A DNA stretch of 7,607 nt from JAFDWI01 sp964595905 (lineage in GTDB: Bacteria > Actinomycetota > Acidimicrobiia > Acidimicrobiales > Iamiaceae): contig CAZQSU010000128.1 in assembly GCA_964595905.1 (NCBI GenBank), positions 1 to 7,607 on the forward strand. The letters are read 5' to 3'. A model generated the notes under the pieces. It saw only the letters and a program-made list of their open reading frames with translations. It was not told where the DNA came from and did not search any database. Shown here piece by piece: positions 1 to 6,308 of this stretch. Both the position numbers and the translations under genes were made by a program. Position 1 is the first letter of the stretch. Every line of letters begins with the position of its first letter.

Positions 1-1540
1 AGTCGTGGACCAGCCGTGACACCGTGGTGTTGGGGCACACCACGATCATCACCGGCGGTGGCTCACCCAGCGGTGCGAGGTCGGCTTCCCAGTGTTCGAA
101 GCTGCGCGCATAGCTGCGGTGCAGGCTCCGTAACGCCCCTTCGAGTGGCTGGGGGATCTTCCACTCGGACGTGTCGGCGTCTTTGGAGAGCTTCTTCTTC
201 GGTAACTCTTTGGTGATGTGCTCCCACAGGTGCAGGTAGGTGACCTGGTCGCCGGCGGCATCGTCGTCGACGGGAATGCGGGGGATCTTCACGATGCCCG
301 ACTCGATCGCCTCCATCAGCCCGAAGTCGCTCACCGTCCACGGAAAGATGAATCCCTCGTTGTAGCCAGAGCCCTTCAGATAGAACGGCGTCGCGGACAG
401 GTCGTACGCCGTCTTCACCCCGACCTGCTTCGCGATCGCGGCGATCCCCCGGAACCAGACCCGGGCGTCTTCGTTGCGCTTGCGGGCCTCTCTGTCGGGC
501 TTGTCGACCTGAGCGTCATCGTCATCGGTGACGAGCTTGTTCTGGTAGCAGTGGTGTGCCTCGTCACTGAACACCACGATCTGTGAGTCGTGCCCGCGGT
601 CACGACGACCGCCACGGCCGGTCAGCGGACCCAGCACCCGGGCCACGACCTCCGCGTCGGTCTCGACGAACTGATCGGACTTCGGGTCCGCACCGCCGGT
701 CAACAACCGCCGGGTCGTCGCCGAGACCCCTTTGAGTTCCTTTGCGGTACGGGGCAGGAAGGCGTGGTAGTTGACGATCTCGACGCGGGCCTCGGCGAGG
801 CGCGGCCGCAGATCGGGCGGTACGAGATCACGCAGGTCGTAGTAGTTCTCGGTGTCGGAGGGTTTGAGCACCCGCAACCGGTCACGGATCGTGATGCCCG
901 GCGTGACGACGAGGAAGCGCTTCGCGAAGCGGGCGTCCTGTGGGCTCGCCACCTTGTTCAGCGTCTGCCAGGCGATCAGCATCGCCATCACGACCGTCTT
1001 GCCCGTGCCCGTCGCCATCTTCAACGCGACTCTGGGCAGCCCGTCGTTGTGCGCCTCGTTGTACGCGTCGACCCGGCGTCGGAAATCGGGCTCACCCCTC
1101 CGGCCCGCGACCTCGGCCAGATAGATCGCCGTCTCGGCCGCTTCACGCTGGCACCACCACACCGGGGTCTCCCGGATCGGAGGAGTGGCTGCCCAATGCT
1201 CCAACAGTTTGCGACTCGTCGGGGTCACGCCGTCGTAGTTGTGCGCCCGCCACAACTCGACCCGTTGGCGGATGTCGTTGATCAGCGTGTTCGTTTCGAC
1301 GCGTTCATGAGTGCCGGCGAGCTCGAGGGACTGCTGTTCGCCCGAGTCGGCCAATGCGGCTTCGACCGCGGCCTTGGCCTGCTTGCCCTTCCGGGATGGC
1401 GGCACCGGCACCCACGACGTCGACGGGCGACGGCCGACCGCGACCTCGCCCGTCGGACCGTCCGGACCCAGCACGAAATGCGCGTCCGGTGCGTCGAACG
1501 GCGAGTGCAGAATCGGATTGGTGAGGAGGCTGTCCGCCAC
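1..1540 (-). CDS. DEAD/DEAH helicase of type III restriction 'res subunit' family, N-terminal part (C-terminus beyond window)
   Basis: This is an open minus-strand frame of 513 codons running off the left edge. It reads as a superfamily 2 ATP-dependent DNA translocase of the type III restriction endonuclease R-subunit kind. Visible in order: a family-typical N-terminus (NPILHSPFDAPDAHF, then GRRPSTSWVPVP); a WCQREAAETAIY segment with Gln131, resembling a motif before Walker A; Walker A ATGTGKT with Lys181; VVTPGITIRDRL around 213; DEAHH at 326-330 (motif II); SAT at 382-384 (motif III); and the start of the second RecA-like domain near 496-513 (VMIVVCPNTT). Any C-terminal nuclease domain would lie outside the window. 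The GTG start is chosen because GGAGGG sits six bases upstream and an in-frame TAG lies only 15 codons before it. As known for the family, such proteins drive DNA translocation and cleavage, sometimes with a methyltransferase; none is visible here. It is divergent from the next gene. The longer plus-strand reading across it is a shadow. Confidence 0.93.
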   Translation of the reverse strand, partial: MADSLLTNPILHSPFDAPDAHFVLGPDGPTGEVAVGRRPSTSWVPVPPSRKGKQAKAAVEAALADSGEQQSLELAGTHERVETNTLINDIRQRVELWRAHNYDGVTPTSRKLLEHWAATPPIRETPVWWCQREAAETAIYLAEVAGRRGEPDFRRRVDAYNEAHNDGLPRVALKMATGTGKTVVMAMLIAWQTLNKVASPQDARFAKRFLVVTPGITIRDRLRVLKPSDTENYYDLRDLVPPDLRPRLAEARVEIVNYHAFLPRTAKELKGVSATTRRLLTGGADPKSDQFVETDAEVVARVLGPLTGRGGRRDRGHDSQIVVFSDEAHHCYQNKLVTDDDDAQVDKPDREARKRNEDARVWFRGIAAIAKQVGVKTAYDLSATPFYLKGSGYNEGFIFPWTVSDFGLMEAIESGIVKIPRIPVDDDAAGDQVTYLHLWEHITKELPKKKLSKDADTSEWKIPQPLEGALRSLHRSYARSFEHWEADLAPLGEPPPVMIVVCPNTTVSRLVHD

Positions 1541-1545
1541 CGAGA

Positions 1546-1551
1546 TCCCTC
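1546..1551 (-). promoter_or_regulatory. Shine-Dalgarno GGAGGG deciding the GTG start of the helicase
   Basis: Read on the minus strand, GGAGGG lies six bases before the GTG at 1540. It is the only strong ribosome binding site between the in-frame TAG and the conserved N-terminal residues, so it fixes the start. Confidence 0.7.
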
Positions 1552-1579
1552 CGACGTCTCCGGAAGATGGCCGTCCAGC

Positions 1580-1585
1580 AACCTA
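1580..1585 (-). promoter_or_regulatory. Candidate -10 box TAGGTT for the helicase gene
   Basis: TAGGTT on the minus strand fits the actinobacterial TANNNT -10 pattern and would give a leader of about 33 bases, leaving room for the GGAGGG site. No convincing -35 hexamer stands 16-18 bases upstream. This is a weak, position-based call. Confidence 0.3.
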
Positions 1586-1590
1586 GCCAA

Positions 1591-1646
1591 CGGCAGTGAC
1601 ACTCAGGACGCGCCGAGTGCGGCGGCCGCGCGCCGACACACTGCCG
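1591..1646. repeat. Dyad repeat in the divergent intergenic region (possible operator)
   Basis: CGGCAGTG at 1591-1598 is repeated in perfect inverted form as CACTGCCG at 1639-1646, with 40 bases between the arms. The left arm overlaps a second small dyad, AGTG-A-CACT, at 1595-1603. The pair lies in the 129-bp gap between the two divergent starts, where a shared regulator could bind. Chance is a real alternative, because 8-bp arms in GC-rich DNA are not rare. Confidence 0.3.
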
Positions 1647-1669
1647 GACTCCTGCAAGACTCGACGCCG

Positions 1670-2869
1670 ATGCTCGTTCTACGTGGAACCAAGAAGCTTC
1701 GTGACCGATTGCGCGACGCGCCGGCTGCGGCCGAAGACGACGCTTCGACCAACCTGCTCGGCGACTGGTTCGCCACCGTGCTGTTCTGGCGACCCCAGAT
1801 GGTGCTGGCCGTCAACGCCCGCACCTATGTGCCCGTACTGGTGCCCCTGGCACCGGCCAAGACCCTCGTCGCACGCGTCGGGGACGCCATCGCCGACACG
1901 CTCGCGTTCCACGGTGTCGATGAGACGTTTGCCGCCGCCGAGCGTGCCGCGATGGCCGAGGTGCGGGTCGCCCCCACGAACAACCGACGCGTGCTCGGCG
2001 TGATGAACGAATATGTGTTCATGGCCGATGCATGGCGTGACCGAGGGGTGAACGACGTCGCTCAGGGTCTGGAGGCGCTGTCGCTCCAACTGGCCCAAGT
2101 TCCCCTCGGGCCACTCTTCAAGACCTCGGTCACTGCTGATCGTGAACTCCAGGCCGTGCTGGCCGACCTCGGCTACGACGCGCCCGGGCCGGGCACGGCC
2201 GAAGCGAGCGCCCCGGTGATCCCGCTGCGGCCGGACGCGACCGCGAACCCCGCGTCGGCCGCATCCTCCGCAGAACAGCGTCGGCCGACGCGCCCGGCGC
2301 ACCGCAACGTGTACCGGCTCAAGATCATGCTGCAGCACATCAAACCTCCCGTCTGGCGCCGCGTACTCGTGGACGGATCCGAAACTCTCGGCCACCTCCA
2401 CGAGGTCATCCAGGCAGCGTTCGGCTGGTGGAACTACCACCTCCACGAGTTCGAGATCGACGGGGTGCGCTACGGCGTGCCCGACCCCGACGACGGTTGG
2501 TTCGGCCCGGCTGCGATCGACGAAGCCACCGTGCGCATCGACCAGGTCGCCGGCGAAGGCACCCGTTTCGACTACACCTACGACTTCGGTGACGGATGGG
2601 ACCACCGGGTCGTCGTCGAGCACATCGAGTCGGCCGAGGTGGGCGTCACCGTCCCGGACTGTGTCGGTGGCCGTCGAGCCTGCCCTCCCGAAGACTGCGG
2701 TGGAGCCTGGGGGTATCAACGGCTCCTGGAGATCCTCGCTGATCCGAACGACCCCGAACACGACGCGATGACCGAATGGCTCGGGCGTCCCTTCGACTCC
2801 GAGGCCTTCGACCGCTCCGACTTCGCCCACAACCTGCACCTACAGGAAGTCGCCACCTTCGACCCTTGA
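1670..2869 (+). CDS. DUF6933-like / plasmid pRiA4b ORF-3-like fusion protein
   Basis: The protein has 399 residues in two parts. Residues 1 to about 165 resemble DUF6933: MLVLRGTKKLRDRL at the N-terminus, LGDWFATVLFWRPQMVL, NARTYVPVLVPL, and TNNRRVLGVMNEYVF. An Ala/Pro-rich linker (about 170-213) leads to a pRiA4b ORF-3 domain (about 214-385). Its hallmarks are VYRLKIMLQHIKPPVWRRV, FGWWNYHLHEFEIDG, YDFGDGWDH around 305-312, and a Cys-bearing CVGGRRACPPEDCGG with Cys331, Cys338 and Cys343. Neither domain has an established biochemical function that I know of. pRiA4b ORF-3 domains occur on plasmids, as IS1096-type passengers and in accessory loci. The frame is open far upstream, but that stretch is antisense to the helicase. 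The ATG at 1670 is chosen because DUF6933 proteins begin right at this M-L-x-x-x-x-K-K motif. No strong ribosome binding site precedes it. No signal peptide or membrane segment is seen, so it is probably cytoplasmic. Confidence 0.88.
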   Translation: MLVLRGTKKLRDRLRDAPAAAEDDASTNLLGDWFATVLFWRPQMVLAVNARTYVPVLVPLAPAKTLVARVGDAIADTLAFHGVDETFAAAERAAMAEVRVAPTNNRRVLGVMNEYVFMADAWRDRGVNDVAQGLEALSLQLAQVPLGPLFKTSVTADRELQAVLADLGYDAPGPGTAEASAPVIPLRPDATANPASAASSAEQRRPTRPAHRNVYRLKIMLQHIKPPVWRRVLVDGSETLGHLHEVIQAAFGWWNYHLHEFEIDGVRYGVPDPDDGWFGPAAIDEATVRIDQVAGEGTRFDYTYDFGDGWDHRVVVEHIESAEVGVTVPDCVGGRRACPPEDCGGAWGYQRLLEILADPNDPEHDAMTEWLGRPFDSEAFDRSDFAHNLHLQEVATFDP

Positions 2870-3006
2870 AGCGCTGGTCAGTCGGCAGCGTTCTTTGCCC
2901 GGTCGAGCGGTCATTGTCGGGTTTCCGTGGAAAGACGATCCGCCGAGAGCGCACGGCTCGAGTGCGATCCCGCTTCAGGCACAGCGACCCCTAGCCTGAA
3001 CACCCC
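2870..3006. other. Intergenic gap with small dyad and candidate leaderless promoter
   Basis: This 137-bp non-coding gap separates the two accessory plus-strand genes, so they may be transcribed separately. It holds a 12-base dyad TTTCC-GT-GGAAA at 2922-2933 and a TAGCCT hexamer just before the next ATG. No T-tract terminator follows the first gene. Confidence 0.5.
2992..2997 (+). promoter_or_regulatory. Candidate -10 box TAGCCT of a leaderless transcript
   Basis: TAGCCT fits TANNNT and ends nine bases before the ATG at 3007. In actinobacteria this spacing places the transcription start at or next to the start codon. The interval reads GAACACCCC and lacks any Shine-Dalgarno, which fits leaderless translation. 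No clear -35 box is present, which is common for this promoter class. Confidence 0.5.
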
Positions 3007-5583
3007 ATGGGCCAGATCGATCCTGCCGCACGCGTCCGCAACCACCTCGTCGAAGCGCTCGCCGAGGGGCCGGTATCCTTCGACGACCTGCTCGCCCGGC
3101 TCGAGGCCGACGGCATCGGGCTCGGTCCCGAACCCGAGGAACGCCTCTTCGACGTGCTCGAGACGATGGATCGGATCCGATACATCTCGGACCCACCTGC
3201 AGACGGTGAACCCGGGGCCGAACCCGTGCTGTTCGATGAACTCGCGCTGCTCGTCGGCGCCACCTGGACAGTACCGATCACCGACCTCGACATCGCCACC
3301 GACAGTGTCGCAATGCAGGACCTCGGACTGCTCACCGGGGTCCTGTACGACGACTGGTGCACCCTCGACGGCGGCGGCTCCGCGGACCGTTCCGCCAGGG
3401 CGCGCCGTGTGGCCGCCGCGGCCGAACTGGGTGTCGAAGGGTCGGCCGGGGTCGGATTGCCCCCCGGGTGGCTCGCCGCGCACGGATTCGTCACCTCCGG
3501 GGTCGCCGAGTTCTTCTTCGACGAAGGCGAACTGAACATACGCCGCGTCGAGGTCGCCCCGTCACCGGACACGGCGATCGTCGAAGCCTTCATCGAACAG
3601 GTCATGCCCGACACCGGAAACCCGACCAGACACCTGCTCGACCAGGTGATGATCGACATGCTGCTCGTCCGCCCTGACCTCCGATTCGCGACCTGGCCGC
3701 TGCTCGACGACCTGGTCACTGCCGCAGGCTGCGAACGCAGGTCGTCGTGGGTCGCCCCCGTTGGTTTCGACCACGTGACGCAGGCTCGCCGCGAACATGT
3801 CGACGACGTCGCGTACGAGCAGGCCTTCAACCCGGCTCAAGCCAACGCATATGCGACGGTCATGCGTGCCTGGGACGCGTGGCAAGCCACCCCTGGCGAA
3901 CTCGACGACGCGGCGGCGGTTGCCCGCGCCCTCGACGATCTCGCCGTGGGCATGGCGTTCGCCCAGAACAACATCCTCGACGAGCCCACCGATGAACTCG
4001 TGGACTTCGCCGAGTCGCTTCGCCATTTCGTGCCCGAGCGGCTCAGCACCGGACCGACGTGGCTCACCGCCGAGGCGTTGTGCGCTGGCGGCCGGACCGT
4101 CGAGTTCGAAGCCGTCATCGAAGAACTTCGCTCTCTCGACCCTGACCATCCCTCCGGCATCTACGACCAAGCGTGGTTCGCGAACGACCGTGGCGATGCG
4201 CAACGTGCCAAAGATCTACTCCAACGTCTGGGACCGGAGATCTCGCGCCACGACGTCGCAATCCTCGACGAGATCCTCGATCACCGCTACGAGGGGATCG
4301 GGCGGAATCAGCCGTGCCCGTGCGGGTCGGGGCGCAAGTTCAAACACTGCCACCTCGGCGTCACCGAGGTCGCTCTCGCCGACCGGCTCACCTGGCTGTA
4401 CCGCAAAGCAAACTGGTGGCTCGCCCGCCGTCACGGCTACGAGGTCGAATCGCTTGCCTGGCTGCGCGCACGCAACTCGGCCATTCCACCCGATGAACTC
4501 ATCGAACACGATCCGCTGATCGTCGACGCGGTGTTCACCGAGAACGGTCGGTTCGCCGAATGGCTGGCCGAACGCGGCGCATTGCTGCCGAGCGACGAGG
4601 CGATGCTCGCCGAACAATGGGCGTTGATCGGCCGTTCGGTTTTCGAGGTGACCGAGATCCGACTCGACGCAGGCGTCACCGTGCGCGACCTCCGCACCGG
4701 CGACGTGCTCGACGTCGACGAACGCCGTGGCACCCGCGATCTCGATGTCGGTTCTTACGTGCTGACGCGGCCACTGCCCACCGGAGACGGTCGCCTCCAG
4801 TTCTTCGGGGGCATCACCCGGGTGCCCGATGTGATGCGTGATCGGCTCATCGAAGTCCTCGACGCGGGGCCGACTGCTGCGGAGTTGCTCTCGCTCGTCG
4901 CCGACGCCGAGGCGCCGCCGACATTGCACAACACCGACGGTGAACCCCTGATGCAGTGCACCAGCACCTGGCACGTCCCCGACCCGAATGCGGCCGAAAT
5001 CGTGTTGGATGCGATGTTCGAACGCGAGACACAGCCCGGGTCCTGGACGTGGTTGCGGACCGATGACGACTCGGACTCGAACGGCGACCAGGGCCAGACG
5101 GTGCTCGGCAACGTCGTCCTCGATCACGACCGACTCGTCATCGAGACGAACAGCGAGCGCCGCTCCGATCTCGTCGTCGGGATGATCGCCCAGGAGTTGG
5201 GTGGTGCGGTACTCCGCGAAGAGCTCCGGATCGATTTCGACGAGGTGCTGGCAGATCGCGCCTACGAACGGGAAGTCCTGGGCGACACCGACCGGGCCGA
5301 CCAGTCGTGGTCGCCGCTGTCCGACCAGGTGACGATGCACGAAGAAGTGCGCGAGGCACTCCGGGCGCACGTCGAGCGTGCAGAACGGGCATGGGTCGAC
5401 GACTCGATCTCCGCGCTGGGAGGGATCACGCCCCGCCAGGCGCTCGACGACCCGACCCGCCGCGACGATCTGTTCCGCCTTCTCGACCGGATGGAGGCGA
5501 TGGAAGCCACCGAGCAACGCAACGACGAGTCCTTGGGCATGCGAGTTCACCGACTCCGCGCCCTGCTGGGCATCGAGGGGTGA
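3007..5583 (+). CDS. Large SEC-C metal-binding motif protein
   Basis: The protein has 858 residues and a SEC-C zinc motif near its middle: NQPCPCGSGRKFKHCH with Cys437, Cys439, Cys448 and His449 as ligands. The N-terminus (about 8-60, VRNHLVEALAEGPVSFDDLL...) looks like a winged-helix-type segment. Residues about 290-430 are mostly helical and end in a repeat-like stretch (DPDHPSGIYDQAWFANDRGDAQRAKDLLQRLG). After the zinc motif come a probable beta-rich part (DLRTGDVLDVDERRG at 561-575, FFGG at 599-602), NTDGEPL at 642-648, and a C-terminal GGITPRQALDDPTRRDDL near 805-822. This order matches what I recall of large uncharacterised actinobacterial SEC-C proteins. SEC-C is known from the SecA C-terminus and from many accessory proteins, where it binds zinc and probably mediates protein contacts. 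No catalytic motif is recognised, and no signal peptide or membrane segment is seen. The start rests on the TAGCCT box and the absence of an alternative. The molecular role is unknown. Confidence 0.9.
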   Translation: MGQIDPAARVRNHLVEALAEGPVSFDDLLARLEADGIGLGPEPEERLFDVLETMDRIRYISDPPADGEPGAEPVLFDELALLVGATWTVPITDLDIATDSVAMQDLGLLTGVLYDDWCTLDGGGSADRSARARRVAAAAELGVEGSAGVGLPPGWLAAHGFVTSGVAEFFFDEGELNIRRVEVAPSPDTAIVEAFIEQVMPDTGNPTRHLLDQVMIDMLLVRPDLRFATWPLLDDLVTAAGCERRSSWVAPVGFDHVTQARREHVDDVAYEQAFNPAQANAYATVMRAWDAWQATPGELDDAAAVARALDDLAVGMAFAQNNILDEPTDELVDFAESLRHFVPERLSTGPTWLTAEALCAGGRTVEFEAVIEELRSLDPDHPSGIYDQAWFANDRGDAQRAKDLLQRLGPEISRHDVAILDEILDHRYEGIGRNQPCPCGSGRKFKHCHLGVTEVALADRLTWLYRKANWWLARRHGYEVESLAWLRARNSAIPPDELIEHDPLIVDAVFTENGRFAEWLAERGALLPSDEAMLAEQWALIGRSVFEVTEIRLDAGVTVRDLRTGDVLDVDERRGTRDLDVGSYVLTRPLPTGDGRLQFFGGITRVPDVMRDRLIEVLDAGPTAAELLSLVADAEAPPTLHNTDGEPLMQCTSTWHVPDPNAAEIVLDAMFERETQPGSWTWLRTDDDSDSNGDQGQTVLGNVVLDHDRLVIETNSERRSDLVVGMIAQELGGAVLREELRIDFDEVLADRAYEREVLGDTDRADQSWSPLSDQVTMHEEVREALRAHVERAERAWVDDSISALGGITPRQALDDPTRRDDLFRLLDRMEAMEATEQRNDESLGMRVHRLRALLGIEG

Positions 5584-5671
5584 ACCCGCCACTCGACGCA
5601 TCCGGCCGTGCGGAACCGACCGAGGGTCGCGCACGCCTTGACCCGTGGGCTATCGTGGCGCTCGGGCAACC

Positions 5672-5687
5672 CGCCCCTTCGGGGGCG
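5672..5687 (+). terminator. UUCG-tetraloop hairpin, possible terminator of the SEC-C gene
   Basis: CGCCCC-TTCG-GGGGCG forms a perfect 6-bp stem closed by the very stable UUCG loop, about 90 bases after the SEC-C stop codon. No T-tract follows, so it is at best a U-less terminator. It could instead act as an RNA processing or stability structure. Confidence 0.4.
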
Positions 5688-5707
5688 ACCGACCAACCGA
5701 CAGCTCA

Positions 5708-5740
5708 GTCGCCAGGCGACCGATCCGCTCTGTGAGCGGA
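5708..5740 (+). repeat. Two further tandem hairpins
   Basis: GTCGC-CAG-GCGAC (5708-5720) and TCCGCTC-TGT-GAGCGGA (5724-5740) are perfect 5-bp and 7-bp stems with three-base loops, separated by three bases. With the hairpin at 5672 they form a run of three stem-loops. They may be part of a bipartite terminator or a structured leader. Their function is not known. Confidence 0.4.
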
Positions 5741-5763
5741 CGATCGAGCCGTGCCGTGCGGAA

Positions 5764-5792
5764 TTGGATGTGACGGCGTCGCGCGCTAACGT
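5764..5792 (+). promoter_or_regulatory. Candidate promoter of the infA-rpmJ-rpsM-rpsK-rpsD operon
   Basis: TTGGAT (5764-5769) and TAACGT (5787-5792) are separated by exactly 17 bases. They match a sigma-70-type -35 in four of six positions and the TANNNT -10 pattern. Transcription would start near 5799, giving a leader of about 80 bases before the CTG of infA. A second TANNNT hexamer, TATCGT, is present at 5651-5656 but has no -35 at the right distance. Confidence 0.55.
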
Positions 5793-5867
5793 GCTGGGTC
5801 GGCCCGTGGTGTGTCCGTAGCTCCGTGCTGCGCCGCGCCGTGAGGTCGGTCTGTCCGAACTCGACCT

Positions 5868-5871
5868 GGAG
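5868..5871 (+). promoter_or_regulatory. Shine-Dalgarno GGAG supporting a CTG start for infA
   Basis: GGAG lies seven bases before the CTG at 5879, an ideal spacing. The upstream in-frame GTG codons at 5825 and 5840 have no comparable purine-rich site, so this element argues for initiation at CTG. Confidence 0.55.
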
Positions 5872-5878
5872 CCTCCCG

Positions 5879-6103
5879 CTGCCCAAGCCCAAAGAGAACG
5901 CGATTCTTCTCGAAGGAACCGTTGTCGAATCCCTCCCGAACGCCATGTTCCGGGTGGAATTCGAGAACGGTCATGAGGTTCTCGCCCATATTTCGGGAAA
6001 GATGCGCATGAACTACATCCGCATCCTGCCCGGCGACCGGGTCCAGGTGGAACTCACCCCGTACGACCTCGCCCGGGGTCGTATCACGTACCGCTACAAG
6101 TGA
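5879..6103 (+). CDS. infA: Translation initiation factor IF-1, apparent CTG start
   Basis: IF-1 binds the A site of the 30S subunit and, with IF-2 and IF-3, directs initiator tRNA to the P site. From the CTG the product has 74 residues, close to the usual 72-73. It reads (M)PKPKENAILLEGTVVE and carries the hallmark stretches LPNAMFRVE, GHEVLAHISGKMRMNYIR, GDRVQVELTPYDL and the C-terminal RGRITYRYK of the OB-fold. The start is the odd point. No ATG, GTG or TTG stands at the conserved N-terminus, and the next in-frame ATG falls inside the OB-fold (NAM). The GTG codons upstream would add 18 or 13 unrelated residues. CTG has GGAG seven bases before it and gives the family-typical length, so I choose it. 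A GTG start at 5825 or 5840 is the alternative. infA heads the operon, 46 bases before rpmJ. Confidence 0.92.
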   Translation: MPKPKENAILLEGTVVESLPNAMFRVEFENGHEVLAHISGKMRMNYIRILPGDRVQVELTPYDLARGRITYRYK

Positions 6104-6149
6104 TCGTCTGCTCCGGCAGCCCGACACTTCGACGAACAAGGTCCACCGC

Positions 6150-6263
6150 ATGAAGGTCCGTCCCAGCGTCACCAAGATGTGTGACAAGTGCAAGCTCATT
6201 CGTCGGCACGGCCGCGTCCGTGTCATCTGCGAAAACCCACGGCACAAGCAGCGTCAGGGCTGA
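6150..6263 (+). CDS. rpmJ: 50S ribosomal protein L36, zinc-binding form
   Basis: L36 is the smallest large-subunit protein and binds 23S rRNA. The 37-residue sequence MKVRPSVTKMCDKCKLIRR... is full length and ends HKQRQG. Cys11, Cys14, Cys27 and His32 form the complete zinc ribbon, so this is the 'C+' paralogue type. AAGG at 6138-6141 lies eight bases before the ATG. It stands between infA and rpsM, its usual place, and is easily missed because of its size. Confidence 0.97.
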   Translation: MKVRPSVTKMCDKCKLIRRHGRVRVICENPRHKQRQG

Positions 6264-6290
6264 AACCACGTGTCCGTCACCGCCCCGAAC

Positions 6291-6305
6291 GAGAGGTTCT
6301 GAAAG
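6291..6305 (+). promoter_or_regulatory. rpsM translation initiation region, GAGAGG-N2-CTGAAAG
   Basis: The 15 bases before rpsM read GAGAGGTTCTGAAAG, three bases from the ATG. The same pattern, differing only at the two middle bases, precedes rpsD. GAGAGG is the likely Shine-Dalgarno, but it stands 12 bases from the ATG, rather far. Confidence 0.5.
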
Positions 6306-6308
6306 CCC

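Larger units (their letters stand above)
5584..5878. other. Non-coding region upstream of infA
   Basis: These 295 bases separate the accessory block from the translation operon. I see three compact hairpins (5672-5740), a candidate promoter (5764-5792) and the infA ribosome binding site. No tRNA or protein-coding gene is convincing. The two GTG-initiated in-frame extensions of infA (5825 and 5840) have no ribosome binding site and encode no family-like residues. Confidence 0.6.

Noticed and set aside
590..1669. A long plus-strand open frame continuous with the DUF6933/pRiA4b gene, which would make a 759-residue protein
   Set aside because: This stretch is antisense to the helicase, whose motifs (Walker A, DEAH, SAT) are unmistakable. 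The plus-strand translation is Arg/Val-rich and resembles no protein. The family-typical N-terminus begins at 1670.
1679..2839. A 386-codon minus-strand open frame opposite the DUF6933/pRiA4b gene
   Set aside because: Such mirror frames are usual in GC-rich coding DNA. Its translation has no recognisable motif, and the plus strand encodes clear domains.
4216..5634. A 472-codon minus-strand open frame opposite the SEC-C gene
   Set aside because: The plus strand carries the SEC-C ligands and several conserved blocks; the minus translation is rich in Arg, Val and Asp without motif and is a shadow.
5638..5656. TTGACC followed by TATCGT as a promoter
   Set aside because: The two hexamers are only seven bases apart, too close for -35 and -10 boxes of one promoter. 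TATCGT alone remains possible as a weak second start.
5825..5878. An N-terminal extension of IF-1 starting at GTG
   Set aside because: It has no ribosome binding site, and its residues (LRRAVRSVCPNSTWSL) do not resemble any IF-1 N-terminus. Kept only as the alternative to the CTG start.
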